DNA of 64,000 nucleotides from Nannochloropsis salina CCMP1776. Lineage: Eukaryota; Sar; Eustigmatophyceae; Eustigmatales; Monodopsidaceae. Position 1 is the first letter of the stretch; the number at the start of each line of letters is the position of its first letter. The stretch lies in the NCBI GenBank assembly GCA_004565275.1, contig SDOX01000016.1, positions 735,989 to 799,988 on the forward strand. Reading direction: 5' to 3'. Below are positions 20,801 through 31,681 of the stretch, one piece after another. Under the pieces are notes generated by a model. The model searched no databases, was not told the DNA's origin, and saw only the letters and a program-made list of their open reading frames with translations. The translations under genes were made by a program, and so were the position numbers.

Positions 20801-21575
20801 CTTGTTGGGCGGGCGGTTGTCGAGCAATGTTGGCGAAGGAGCCCGTAGAGACAACAACCGTTTCCCCTTTCCGGGCGCATTCACTCATATAGCACCCCGT
20901 GGTTTGCACCCCGCCCAAGAACAGATCGAGCGTGGCCTCCTGCACGTCGCACGTCCTGGCCGCCGGGTCACAGGTGATCTTACTCCCACCTTTGGCCCCC
21001 ACCTGGTCGACAATGCCCGAGAGGCCTTGAGTGCACGTCCTATCGCTGCCAATCACGCAAGTCATGTTGCACACCAGGTCAGGCGAGCTGTACTTGACTT
21101 GGCCCAACTTCGGGTCCTCCGTCACCTTTGTCTTCTTACTGTGGCATCGGAACAGGGAAAGATAGTCGCCGTCGCCACGGCGCTTGACGAAGTCGAAGAA
21201 GAAGGTGCCGTTGGCGGCGTAATAAATCTGAACAAAGCCGTCCCCATGGATCAAATTCGTCACGTCCTCGTTCGCAATGGCACACCAACCAAAGCTCTCT
21301 CGGATGGCTGTGAATGTGTCGTTGCGACATATTCCATCCGAGTCTCTCAACAAAATGCCACATGCCTGGTCCGTCGTGCATATCTCGCAAGTCGGGCCGT
21401 ACCACCCGGGGTTGCACTCACAAAGTCCGTTTGGCCCTACGCTTTCAGAGAGGGCATGGGCGGGGCTGCAAGTGAAGGCCTCCGTGGTGACGAGAAGAAG
21501 GGAGAGTAGAAGGAGGCAGACCAAGGGAAGCAAGGAGGAAATGGGACGTTGGAGAGAAAAAGAGGCAGAGGACAT
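17816..21575 (-). CDS. ABCG-family half-transporter with N-terminal Cys-rich ectodomain
   Basis: Two exons, 21575..18167 and 18009..17816, encode 1200 aa; the phase-1 junction GAAG|GTACGT..GCGCAG|GC restores the conserved NYAYEGLSENELVG. Met at 21575 is preferred over an in-frame ATG at 21689 because it directly starts a signal peptide (ISSLLPLVCLLLLSLLLVTT). Residues about 35-255 form a lumenal or extracellular Cys-rich domain with an EGF-like piece (GLCECNPGWYGPTCEIC), then a membrane helix (YILGLAMLVATLVILVLASS). The nucleotide-binding domain (about 380-640) shows Walker A GPSGSGKTT, signature ISGGEKRR, Walker B LFLDEPTSGLD and TIHQPRS. A 300-residue Ser/Glu-rich linker leads to six C-terminal helices. 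The layout recalls plant ABCG24/28-type proteins. As a half-transporter it should dimerise; the cargo (lipid, wax or sterol) is not evident. Confidence 0.88.
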
Positions 21576-22418
21576 ATCCAACGAGCTTCGAGGAGGCGCA
21601 CAGGGAGGCCGAAAAAACGAGACTTTTCCCACAAAACGTCCTTTGTAATGACAATGGGAGGGGGGATTCCCCGATAAGACAGCGAGCAACTGGTCGTTGT
21701 AGGATCTGTCTATTGATATGGGGGATGTCTGGTGAGGTTAATGGCATCCTCTTATGGTGCCGGCCGGGGGGGGAATCGGTCGATGGTTATGATCGATGTC
21801 GTCACTCACGCCGTCCGGTATTCGAGCCAGGGACGGCAAAACAAGCACAGAAATCCAAATATCTCCCCACTCTTGTGCGTAAATCTTATGTGATGCTGAG
21901 TATCACATAAACCAATGTCCACTACGCATCGTGAGGGTTACATTCAAATGTGTTGAACAGGCACGCCACCGGACACCAGCCTTCGAGTAGTGAGACGTCA
22001 CTCCTCTCCGTTGACTGAGAACGTTCGAGGGATCCATGGCCAGACACAGCGTGAGCGCAAGCATGCGCGACAAATGGAAGCACTCGACTCCATAGACCTA
22101 CGTGCAACTCGCTGCCTTGCTTTCCTGCCAGCGGGATTGCCCAGCGGAACGGGCATCGAACCGTGCCAGTGCACGACAGCGACGAACCACCAGCGAGTTC
22201 TCCGAGGCTGGGGGAAACGAGAACCGAAAATACCAACACCGCAAGAGTCTTGGTGGAGGGCATCGAATGACCACGCAACCCTTGATTTTCGCGTGCGTAG
22301 TTTAGCAAGTGCGTCACTCCTCACGTCACTCGGATTTACTGACATTTTTTTCCTCTTCTTCCCGACACTGCGAAGGAAGAAGGATATCAACAATTACTTC
22401 AACTTCACCTGAAAAGGC
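21576..22418. promoter_or_regulatory. Divergent intergenic region, ABCG / small plastid gene
   Basis: An 843-base head-to-head gap between the ABCG start (minus) and the plastid-protein start (plus), which should carry both promoters. A weak minus-strand ORF inside it is listed separately. No conserved element could be named by eye. Confidence 0.5.
21922..22263 (-). CDS. Weak candidate: small secreted protein
   Basis: A 113-aa ORF with ATG at 22263 begins with a convincing signal-peptide pattern (MPSTKTLAVLVFSVLVSPSLG) and has several Cys further on, but the rest matches nothing I know. It overlaps a plus-strand ORF of similar length and lies inside what should be a shared promoter, so it may well be chance. 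Confidence 0.22.
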   Translation of the reverse strand: MPSTKTLAVLVFSVLVSPSLGELAGGSSLSCTGTVRCPFRWAIPLAGKQGSELHVGLWSRVLPFVAHACAHAVSGHGSLERSQSTERSDVSLLEGWCPVACLFNTFECNPHDA

Positions 22419-22949
22419 ATGCCCCCCATCACCCTCAACGCCGGTTATTTCGCGCTCCTCTTGGCCTTGCTTCTACCAACCGATGCATTTGTGTCCTCCC
22501 CCGTCCTTCACGGCGTCAGGAAAAGCGCTGACTGTCGTATATGGATGTCAAGCGCAGCAGTCCCACCGGCTACAGAAGCCTCCCCTGCAGCAGCCGCACC
22601 AACGCGGCCGCGACGCGAGATTAACATCCTGCAAGTCATCGTGTCTAATGGAGGCTACATGGCGAAGGTCGAAGTGAAGAACTTCAAAGATGTGACCGAG
22701 CACACCGTCATCACAAGTAAGGAACTGTATCAGGAAACGTGCGCGCTTGCGGGCAAGACTCCCGACGAGCTTCCGATTGAAGATTACTACCGCGGCGTGT
22801 TCAAATTCATCATCAGTAAAGGCCTACCGCTGACAAGGACTGAGGGTATGATCGACGCTGGTGTCTTCCCAATTAACTATTTCAGTGTGTCGCAGCTGGC
22901 CATCTTCTTGGACGATACCGTAGAGGGCGTGGCAGCCGAACTTCGATAG
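22419..22949 (+). CDS. Small plastid-targeted protein of unknown function
   Basis: A single exon encodes 176 aa. The N-terminus has a signal peptide (GYFALLLALLLPTDAF) ending in the ..DAF|VSSP junction expected for secondary plastids, then a Ser/Ala/Arg-rich transit region up to about residue 64. The mature part (EINILQVIVSNGGYMAKVEV ..., IEDYYRGVFKFIISKGLPLT, GMIDAGVFPINYFSVSQLAI) is a compact alpha/beta domain of about 110 residues without membrane segments. I do not recognise the family; it reads like a well-conserved protein and not a chance ORF. Translation start is clear since this is the first ATG of the frame and precedes the signal peptide. It is transcribed away from the ABCG gene. 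Confidence 0.72.
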   Translation: MPPITLNAGYFALLLALLLPTDAFVSSPVLHGVRKSADCRIWMSSAAVPPATEASPAAAAPTRPRREINILQVIVSNGGYMAKVEVKNFKDVTEHTVITSKELYQETCALAGKTPDELPIEDYYRGVFKFIISKGLPLTRTEGMIDAGVFPINYFSVSQLAIFLDDTVEGVAAELR

Positions 22950-23201
22950 ATTAATGAGCAGCGAGTACTACCATGAGATGAAGAAATTGTAAGACGAATA
23001 GACGTGTGGGGGTCATAATGAGACGGTGGTGTCGTCACGAAATTTGTCGGTGGCTTCAGAGGGGCACCAGCGGAAAGCGGAACCGAGGGCTATCGGGATG
23101 CGTACGATAAGACAGGAAGATAACCAGCCACGAGAAAAGAAAACGGGAGAAACGTGGAAAAGAATTACAAAGGGATGCTTTCAGAGTGTGCCCCGTGATT
23201 A

Positions 23202-24969
23202 TCACCTGTCTCCTACACGTACAAGGTGCTTGTAGCCAGGGGGGATCGCCATATTAGGTTGGCTCGCCTCTAGAGACGCCAGCTCCTCCCGAAGCGGTCG
23301 AAGCTTTTGAGCTGTCGGGGTGACACCTTTATTCTCCCATCGCAATATCACCCAGCATTTGAAGCTCCATGCCAGAAGCCGTTGCCGTCGCCGCGATTCC
23401 ACATCCCACATCAGACCTGCCCTCCCCTCCCAAGGTCCCCGCCCCTGCAGGTAATGACTGGCTCGGGTGAGCTCCGATTCAATCCAGCGGGCACAAGGAT
23501 CAGAGAGAGAGGGTAGTTTGGCCTTGCCATGCTGGGAGAGACGAGCCCTCTCGCCCCCGCCTTCTTCATTGGACAATTGGGGCCCATCCTCCCCTCCTCT
23601 TCCCCCCGCCCATGGACATCCTCGCCGCATGATCGCTCCCAGGAGCGACAAGAAACCTCTCCGCTGATACCACAAAGACTCACGGCCGGGATACTGGTCC
23701 AACAGGCGGGCGTTTCGCGCCAAAAACACCTGCAACACACCCAATAGCCCTTTCTGGGTCGCCTCCTCCGCACAGTTCCGCCCTGGAAGCTCTGAGCATG
23801 CTTGGTCCCTGTCGTCCTCTGATTTTATCCTCCTCCCCCTCATCCGCACTCTCACGTGACAAGGCTCCCTGGCACCCTCTTTGCCTCCGCCCGCTCGGCC
23901 TATTTCGGCCAATAAGAAGGACCGCCACGACGGGTACGCGGCCAGCAGGGTCAAGACCTGCTGCAGGTGGTGGAAGGCAGACATGTCGCCCATGCGACTC
24001 CCTATGGCCCAGCTCCATAACCTCTCAGTCTGCTCAACGCTCCACGCTTCATTCTCTCCCCCCCACTCTTGAGTTTTTCCCCTTCCTTCCTCATCCTTGT
24101 GGTCCTCTCTGCTCTTGCCTCCCCCAACAGCCCTTACCTTTTCACTGGCACGGCTCATCCTTCTCACCTCCACGAGTTCATTGTTCCCTATAACATCATT
24201 TCCCCTCTTGTTTCCATCCTGCAGGCGCAAGTCTTGCAGAATGACCCACAAACGCAGCGTCCACGCGTAGTAATTTCTTGGGAAAAGGGCCGCGATTTGT
24301 CTCGTCATGGCCAACTCCTTTTCCTTCATCCTGCACCACCGCCGGACATCCTCCTCCCCATCCCACATTATGCGTCCTTGCTGCTGTGGACGCGCTGGCA
24401 TGACAGTGCGGCGCCCGGTCTCGGGCTCCCTGAGATGACTTCGCGCCTCTTCCAACACATGGGCCACGCACCAGCGTCGATGCGCCCAGGCACTACCCTT
24501 CTTGCTGTGCTTCCGGAGGACAATGTCCAGAAAAGATATCTCTTCATGTGCTCTGGAGCAGTCATGGTGGATCAAGACGGGGTTCAGAGGTTAGCTCCGA
24601 CCGTTAAGTGTGTAGGTAGCTCCGTAACACTTACCGCAATTTACCAGCCAGTAACAGTCGCTTTCGTATGTTCCAAGCGGAGTACATATCCGCATTGATT
24701 AGGAGAAGAGCTCGTGTCGTAGGATCAAGGATATCTGCATCCCCGTTGCGTGGAGGACCTTCCTTATCGTTGCCTATCAGTGCCTCCGTCCGCGCCGCTC
24801 TTAAAGAATAGTATGTGCTCAACGCCTCCTGATATATCGCTCTGACCGCCCACGTAGCGATACCGAGTTTATGATTCTCCAACAAAAAAGGACAGCTTAT
24901 AGTGTCCTTTCCACAATCTTCTGTGGCAGGGAGCGATATAAAATCGTACTCATCGCTATGTATAGGCAT
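23202..24969 (-). CDS. Protein prenyltransferase alpha-subunit repeat protein (PTAR1-like)
   Basis: Two exons, 24969..24635 and 24552..23202, encode 561 aa. The donor is a perfect GTAAGT, and the phase-2 junction gives a continuous AGKLRAHEEISFLDIVL. Prenyltransferase-alpha repeats are visible by their Trp/Arg signatures: INADMYSAWNIRKRLLL (about 95-111), KHSKKGSAWAHRRWC, FPRNYYAWTLRLWV, MSAFHHLQQVLTLL and LAWSFKCWVI. The order and spacing match PTAR1 better than the catalytic alpha subunits of farnesyl- or geranylgeranyl-transferases; PTAR1 relatives have been linked to Rab geranylgeranylation and Golgi function. Acidic/Arg-rich insertions near residues 230-270 and 350-430 lengthen the protein relative to human PTAR1 (about 400 aa). 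A role as a prenyltransferase scaffold subunit is inferred from the family. Confidence 0.75.
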
Positions 24970-25562
24970 GAGAGGGATAAGGGTTTCACTAAGTCATCCA
25001 GGAATCTGACATCATCGTGTCGTGCCATCCTCCGAGTAAAAGAAATAAGAGACATACATGTATGGATCGCTCAGGAAACAGGCCGCTAGTTGCTGAACCA
25101 ATGACGTGGACGGCATACTCTGGGGTGAACTCCCTTCCTAAGGGACCAGCCAGCTCGCCTCTGCCAGCCAGCACCAGCGGTCCAGGGCTCTTCGGTGCTT
25201 TCCCACAGCCTTGGAAGACGTGCCTTGGAAGACGTGAAGAAATTTATGAATATAGATAATGGGCTGTAAGCTTATAAAATGTTGCCCTTTGTGATGTTGT
25301 ATTACTAAATGGTATACTACACGTGGGGATGGAATCGCGGACTTGATCTTGGCGAGGCTTATCAGTGGGGAGGTTATTTGTGAGATGCGATGCCCGGTCT
25401 TGACTTAGATTGGGCTTGATGGTTAAAAGAAAACTACTAGAATGACTCAGAACATGATTATGTTGGTAATCGCTTGTTGGGATCGAATTCATCTCCGATA
25501 TCCTGGTGGTGTATGGCCACCTCGTGCTCTGCACATCTCTTTTGTTTATTCCCTGTTCGCAT
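24970..25562. other. Intergenic: PTAR1-like promoter and MTR4 3' flank
   Basis: About 590 bases, AT-richer on its right side. It contains the 5' flank of the PTAR1-like gene and the terminator region of MTR4. No gene is seen. Confidence 0.5.
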
Positions 25563-28500
25563 TTACAAATACAAAGACGCCGCGAAGACGATGTCTCTCC
25601 TGATAGCCTTGCTGGCTTCCTCAAATTTCTCCTTCAATGTATGGTCCCCGATCGCATGCGACGCTGACGCGAGTTGCCGCAAGACCTCGTCCAGCCTCCT
25701 AATCACTCGGATGATAGTCCCTTCGAAAGTATCCGTCAACTTTATGACGTCGCTAAACTTGGCACCCAACGTCCATGCATACAAGACTTCGATCATGTCA
25801 GGATTAAAGCTTTCAGCGTACTCCTCAGGATCCAACGTCAATTTGCACTCCTGTACCACCTTGCCCACGGCAAGGGCGGTGCTTTTCAATTTCCCAAAGG
25901 CCGCCATCATATCCTCCCTCACTCTCTGCTCTCCTTCTTTCTTCTTCTCTTCGAAGCACATGCACCCGATAAGCGCCACAACTTGCTCTGGTTTCAAGTC
26001 GTTGAAGACGCCGTTGAATATCATTTCCGTCACGACCAGTTCATCCACCGTGTTGACCTCACACGCCACCCTCCCCTTCAATTGCAACACGTTCTCGGAG
26101 TCCACAAAACCCAACCGTCGGAGCACCCGCTTCATCCTCTTCACGTCGTCCTTCATCACCAGCGCCTGGTGCATCCTCGCTTCCCTTCTCAACAGCTTGG
26201 CTTTCTCCATCGCTTCCGTCTTCTCCACGTAGGCCGCGTACACGCCCCTCCATCCCTCCCTCTCCCGCAACCTGCACCCCTCCATCTTCTCTTCCAACAC
26301 CTTGGCGCGTTCCAGCAGCGTCTTGAAGGTGTCACTCTGAATTTTCAAATCCTTGATCGGGTCCAACAAGGGAATGCCCGGTCCATTCTCCCCGCCCAGT
26401 CGTCTCTCCACTTCCTTCAGGCCCCGTCCCACCTGACTCCTGCTCTCCAGGGATTTGATCTCGCCCGGCATGTGGATGCACACTGCGCTCAACGTCTCCA
26501 GACAGGGCAAGAGCACACCCACCATCCGCGTGTCGAACTCCCCTTCCCCTACCGAGAACGGCTCTGGAGGCGTCGTCTCCTTCCCACTGCCTTTCCGAAC
26601 CCGCAGGCACATCTCCACCACATGCGCCCACCCATCACCTTTCACCAACCCCGCCCGCCCGATCGCCGCGCCCCCGCCTTCCTGCGTCTTGCTCTTCACC
26701 TTCCCCCCGTCTACAACCTTGTAGCCGACCACGGCCCCCCAACCCCAATCCCGCTTCCCCTCCGGAGTCTCCTCCACCACGTAAGCCAAACGACCTTTTT
26801 TCAAGAAAGACAGGACGATCTCCGGGTCTTGCGTGTACTTCCGCGTCTCCTTCTTGATCTCCTCCCATTGGCTCCTGCAAGCGTAGTACTCCGCCGCCTC
26901 CGCCTCGCCCTCCGTCCCGCCCTCGATCTTCACCCCCCGGGCGACCGCCTCCATGGCGTCGGCTTCCTTCTCTAAGGCCGGGGCCGCCGCCTCTTGCTGG
27001 TATTGATGGAAGGAGGACCGCACGAGGAACTCAGGATTCACGCCCTGCACCCGCAGCATGTTCAGCAGCATGTTGTACGAGACGTGGTAGGAGGAGTAGA
27101 GCTTATCCGGCTCTGGGGGAGGGGGAGGGGGGGGGAGGGGGCGGGGAAGGTGGGGAGGTCGGGACGCGCGGATGAGTTCGGAAGGAGACCAAGTGCAGTC
27201 AAGGGTAGCACATGGCCACATTCCGATACGAGCAAGCCCCATCCCAAGATACACCGTCGCCCCCATCCTCCCCCCTTCAAATCGGCCGCACGACCGACCC
27301 GCACAGGCGACTCTTGGGGCGACTCGCCCTGCCTCCCCGACGAATCCCCCCATACACTCCAGCAAACCACCGGGGCCTGAGCCACCTACCTCCGTACAGA
27401 ATGGCCTTACACACGTCCGGCTCCATCTTGCTGTCCATCATCATGATGACGATCCCTCGATCGTCCTTGCCCCGCCGGCCCGCGCGCCCGCTCATTTGAA
27501 TGTACTCCCCGGGCGTGACCCAGCGGAAGTCCTTCCCGTCGAACTTGGTGCACTGCGTGAACACCACCGTCTTGGCGGGCATGTTGATTCCTGGACGAGA
27601 GCAAAGAAGAGTTAGGGGTAGTGTTCGGGTGAATGTTAGGGTTGGGATTAGGGATGGGCCGACGCGGGGATGTGCTTTGAGACGTCCTTGTCAGGTAGGA
27701 ACCCGAGCACGACATGGGGAGGACCGAGGAGGAGAAGAAGGAGAGGGAGAGAAGAGCAAGTCGCACCGATGGAGAAAGTCTCGGTCGCGAAGAGGCACTT
27801 GATTAGACCCTCCTGGAAGAGGATCTCGATGATCTCCTTGAGGATAGGCAGCAGGCCTCCGTGGTGGATCCCCACGCCCCGCTTCAGGAGGGGGAGGAGG
27901 GAGACGACCTGGGGGAGGGTCTTGTCCTCCTCGGAGAGGGAATCGATGGCGTTGGTGAAAACCTGGCGGGGGGGAGTGCCCGGAAAAGACAGGTGAGGAG
28001 GGGCAGGGAGGGGGAGATTGAGCTGGCAAAGCCACAGTCATGTTGAAAGAATCCTCCAGTCATGGAGGAGGAAGCCGCGAGAACGCAACGGGGTGCTCGA
28101 CCCGGCATCAGACAGAAGAAGGGTGCAGAGAATGGGACAGGCGGCGGCGTAGGCATCTCCAAAACCACTCTCCACGCCCCCCCCGCACCTGTTCGACAAG
28201 CTCTTTTTCCCCCTCCTCGTTGAAATCCAGCTTGCTCATTTTCAAAGCATAGGCCTCGCACTCCCGCTTAGAGAAAGAGAAAATGATGACCGGGTCGTAG
28301 CTCCTCTCCATGATGAGACGCACAATCTTGCCCAGCTCGCTCTGCTGTCCTTTCCCGCCATTTTTCTTCTTCTTGCCCGATTCCTCCTCCCCTCCCTCCC
28401 CCTGCAGGACCGCCATGGCCTTCTGAAAATTATCTTCCCTGAAGCGGCTCTTTTCGTCCACGACCAGATAGAGCCCTTCTCCCCCCGAGGGGAAGATGTA

Positions 28501-29902
28501 ATGCTGGAGAGGTACAGGGCGGTAGTCCGTGTAGACTACGTGGCAAGGCTGGTGGTGAATGGTGGCGATCCACCCCGCGAACTCTTGGCTGTTGGGGATG
28601 GTGGCGGAGAGGAAGACGAAGCGGACCTTGTGGGGAAGGAGGATGATGCTCTCCTGGAAAGATTGGGGGGAGGGCAGGGAGGGAGGGAGGGAGGGAGGGA
28701 GGGAGGGCGGTGTCAGGGCCAAGGCAACCAGAGGCACGGCGGATGCCTCTAGACACGACTCCTCCCCTCCATGTCCTCCAGCGTCCCCAAACCCCAAGAG
28801 GAGGGACGACGAGCGACATGATCCGGGTCGAGAGCATAAGAACACGGAAGGGAGGGAGCGAGGGCGCGGGGGAGAGAGGGCGCGGAGGGGAGGGTAAGAG
28901 ACGCACCTCCCAGACCACCCCCCGGTCCTTGTCGCGCATGTAGTGGATCTCGTCGTAGACCACCCAGGCTACCTCCCGCATGATCTCGCTCCCCCGGTAG
29001 AGCATGGAGCGGAGGATCTCCGTGGTCATGATTAGACAGGTGGCGGAGGGGTTGATGGTGATGTCGCCCTGAAGGAAGGAGGGGAGGGCGGGACGGACGG
29101 AGGGAGGAAGAGAAAAGAGAGGTGTGAAGATGTCGAACATCCGTTAGAACCGCGTGTGAGGGGATGTACAGGAGGAAAGGGAAAGTTAGGAGGGGAGCGG
29201 GGCAGGTAGGGGGGGAAAGGCAGGCGAGGGCGGTGCATAGGTCAATACCGTCATTAAGCCCACGTCCACGAACTCCTCCGCCATGTCTCGGTATTTTTGG
29301 TTCGAGAGAGCCTTGATGGGCGACGTGTAAATGACCCTCTGTTTCTTCTGCAAAGACATTGCGATGGCGTACTCGGCGGTGACGGTCTTTCCCGCGGACG
29401 TGTGGGCCGCGACCAAGACCGACTCGCCTTTTTCGATGAAACCGATGGCCGCTTGTTGGAACGGGTCCAACGCAAAAGCGTACTCCTTGGCGGGGCGGGC
29501 TGGGGGGGTGAATTCCGAAGGTGTGTAGTCTGCAGGGAGGGCAGAAAAAGAGATGACTCGTCGTCCGTCCGGCGTGATGATCTCTTGGTGCTGCGTGATG
29601 GTGGGCTCTTGGCCCTTGTCCAAAGCCGTCCCCTCCGAATTTCGGGACCGTTTGCTTGGCCCGGCGCCGAGTTCTTCTTCAACGTCACCATTGTTGTCCT
29701 CCATTTCGCCTCCTGCCGCCTTCACGCCGTTTGTTAAGCCTTTGCGTTTCGCATCAGCTTTGGCTGGGGTGAGACCCGGCGCAGCAATGGGGGCTACCGT
29801 CTCCGCCACGTCCTCCCCGTCAAAGGCCCCAAAGAGGTCGTTCAGCTCGCCACCATCCATCGAAAGCGAAGATTTTTCTCCGTGGGGCTGTATGATGGGC
29901 AT
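25563..29902 (-). CDS. MTR4: SKI2-like DExH RNA helicase MTR4, nuclear exosome cofactor
   Basis: Six exons, 29902..29249, 29068..28907, 28653..28189, 27962..27767, 27590..27390 and 27112..25563, encode 1075 aa, the usual MTR4 length; every junction fits both phase and homology. After about 110 disordered residues come helicase motifs: Q-like [20 protein letters not shown], Walker [45 protein letters not shown], then [32 protein letters not shown] and [15 protein letters not shown]. The arch region has a KOW-like core ([13 protein letters not shown]) and the C-terminus is a DSHCT domain. MTR4 unwinds RNA for the nuclear exosome within TRAMP-type complexes, in rRNA maturation and RNA surveillance. 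It is the most intron-rich gene in the window, and it shares a 488-base divergent promoter with a plastid membrane-protein gene. Confidence 0.95.
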
Positions 29903-30390
29903 GGCAGGAGAGGGATGAGAGGCATGAGGCAAGGAGCAACACGTAGGGTTCAAGTATGGGAGGCTTCGGGTACTCAAGATTTCCACGCGGGCCTTGAGGG
30001 TCCCGTGAGAAATATCGAGTTCATGTCCAACATTTCGCAGCGCATGCTGAAGGGAGTGAACGCATTGCATGACAGGCTTCGCAAGACCCAGAAAAGGACG
30101 CAAGGGCTAGGGAGATTAAAAGGGATGGCGGGGCGGCTCGATACGAGGAAGAAAGTAGCCAGCGAGCACACCTGACTACCTCCCCGAAAAGGAAAAAAGA
30201 GAAGGCAGTACATTTCATGTTCATCCCTGCCGCCCAATGTACCATGCGGGGCCTCTAAACTCGGTTGATTGCATGCGTGCATGGCGAGGGCTGCCATTTT
30301 GGCTCACAGCTATTTTTCCCTGTTTGTCCACAGGAGTCATCCCAGTGCTTAGTCACTCCGGCGCCTGAAGGCAGCAAGAGGCTCCAAAGC
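29903..30390. promoter_or_regulatory. Divergent intergenic region, MTR4 / plastid membrane protein
   Basis: A 488-base head-to-head spacer that should carry both promoters and leaders. An in-frame extension upstream of the MTR4 Met and another upstream of the plastid-protein Met exist, but both lack features of the conserved proteins. Confidence 0.5.
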
Positions 30391-31281
30391 ATGTCCTTTT
30401 TATTCAATACGCTCTTCGCACTCTGCTTTCTTTTCATCAGCACACTTGCCTTCATTCCTTCGACCCCTGTTTCTTTCGGGTGCATCGACCGGGTGACACC
30501 GCACAAAGCCAGGACGACCGCGCTGTCTGCTGTCAAGGAGCGTACCGCCGCCTCCGGCAAACAAGAGCAGGCGCAGGAGCGCGTGGGGATCTCTGAGGAC
30601 GATCCAATGGTGCAACGCATTCGCGAAGATGTGCGCCGCGAGACCGGGGTGGACCTTGATCAGCTTTTAAATCCTTCCAAAGTTGTCAACTTGGAGTTCG
30701 AGCTCATCAACCTCCGCAACGAGCGTGACGCCGCCACGCAAGGGGGAGGAAAAGCCTTGGCCAAGCTCGAGGCACAAATAGAGAAGAAAGAGACGCAGTT
30801 GGCGACCGAGAAAAGGTTGGTCATGCGTGGATGGCTGAAAAATCTATTTTTGGGTCAGTCCCTCCTGGCGGTGGTGTTGTCGGGGGTGGTTGCCTATGAC
30901 GCCCTCCCCGGCGTGGAGCACTTGCCTCTACCGATCCGCGCCTTTGCCTTCTGGAGCTTTTGGATGTTCACCATCCCGTCCCTCCGGGCCCGGCGTCCCG
31001 GGGCCGTGGAGAAGAAGGCATTGGATGTGGCTTTCTTGCTGACGCCGGTGGTGAGCCTCGGCATGCCCTTCCTCACCCAAGACGTGCCGACCATATGGTG
31101 GGCGAACGCCGTGGCGACAGGGGCCAGCTATGGCTACGCCTTTGCCTTCCAGGGGAAGGGCGAAAGGGGCGAGGGGGAGGAGGGAGGAAGCGAGGAGGAT
31201 GAGACCTTGCCAGGGCCGTTGAAGGCGGCGTTGAAGGCCCTGGATTGGGGGTCGGGGCGGGAGCGGGGGGTGCGAAAGTGA
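30391..31281 (+). CDS. Plastid multi-pass membrane protein of unknown function
   Basis: A single exon encodes 296 aa when started at the ATG at 30391, which directly opens a signal peptide (MSFLFNTLFALCFLFISTLA) with the plastid junction TLAF|IPSTP. A Ser/Arg-rich transit region follows. The mature part begins with an acidic, partly coiled helix region (residues about 75-150, VVNLEFELINLRNERDA, AKLEAQIEKKETQLATEK), then four hydrophobic segments: LFLGQSLLAVVLSGVVAYDA, FAFWSFWMFTIPSL, DVAFLLTPVVSLGMPFL and WWANAVATGASYGYAFAF. The tail is acidic and then basic. This suggests a thylakoid or envelope protein with a stromal coiled arm. I cannot name the family. The ATG at 30265 is in frame but adds no plausible targeting sequence. 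Confidence 0.72.
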   Translation: MSFLFNTLFALCFLFISTLAFIPSTPVSFGCIDRVTPHKARTTALSAVKERTAASGKQEQAQERVGISEDDPMVQRIREDVRRETGVDLDQLLNPSKVVNLEFELINLRNERDAATQGGGKALAKLEAQIEKKETQLATEKRLVMRGWLKNLFLGQSLLAVVLSGVVAYDALPGVEHLPLPIRAFAFWSFWMFTIPSLRARRPGAVEKKALDVAFLLTPVVSLGMPFLTQDVPTIWWANAVATGASYGYAFAFQGKGERGEGEEGGSEEDETLPGPLKAALKALDWGSGRERGVRK

Positions 31282-31681
31282 CGTGATTCGAAGAGGGCTA
31301 CGGTGTGTGGTGAGGGGTCAGGGAGGGCATCGAAGAGGAAGGTGCCGGTGAGAGAGGGGGACAGGTATGATTGAGAACGTTCTATAAAGAAATGAGTAAG
31401 AACACTTTGTATCCTTGGGGACGCCATCCGTGAAGGCCTTTTGCGATCCACTCTCGGGCAGCCTAGGCTTTGATTTAGACATAAGAAGCATTGAAGGGCG
31501 GAACAAGCGAAGGTTGTTAACATGTCCACCTCCCCCTGTACCACATGCCCTGCTTGGCGCCCGTCCTGCTCGTGGTCTGTCCGGCCCCTGCCCTCCAGTG
31601 GGGCTTTTGGGGTCAACCGGGCGTCATTAAAGCGGAGTTAGGCGAGGGAGGAATGAGGGGGGAAGAGGTAGAAGAACGGTA
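31282..31681. other. Intergenic, convergent 3' ends
   Basis: About 400 bases between the plastid membrane protein and the tiny membrane protein; the antisense ORF here is a shadow of the upstream gene. Nothing else is visible. Confidence 0.5.

Noticed and set aside
22150-22175. GGTTCGATGCC on the minus strand, a tRNA B-box match
   Set aside because: No A-box, anticodon arm or acceptor stem at proper distances.
25674-26975. 433-aa plus-strand ORF opposite MTR4
   Set aside because: His/Leu/Pro/Arg-rich antisense of the conserved MTR4 C-terminal exon; no independent domain.
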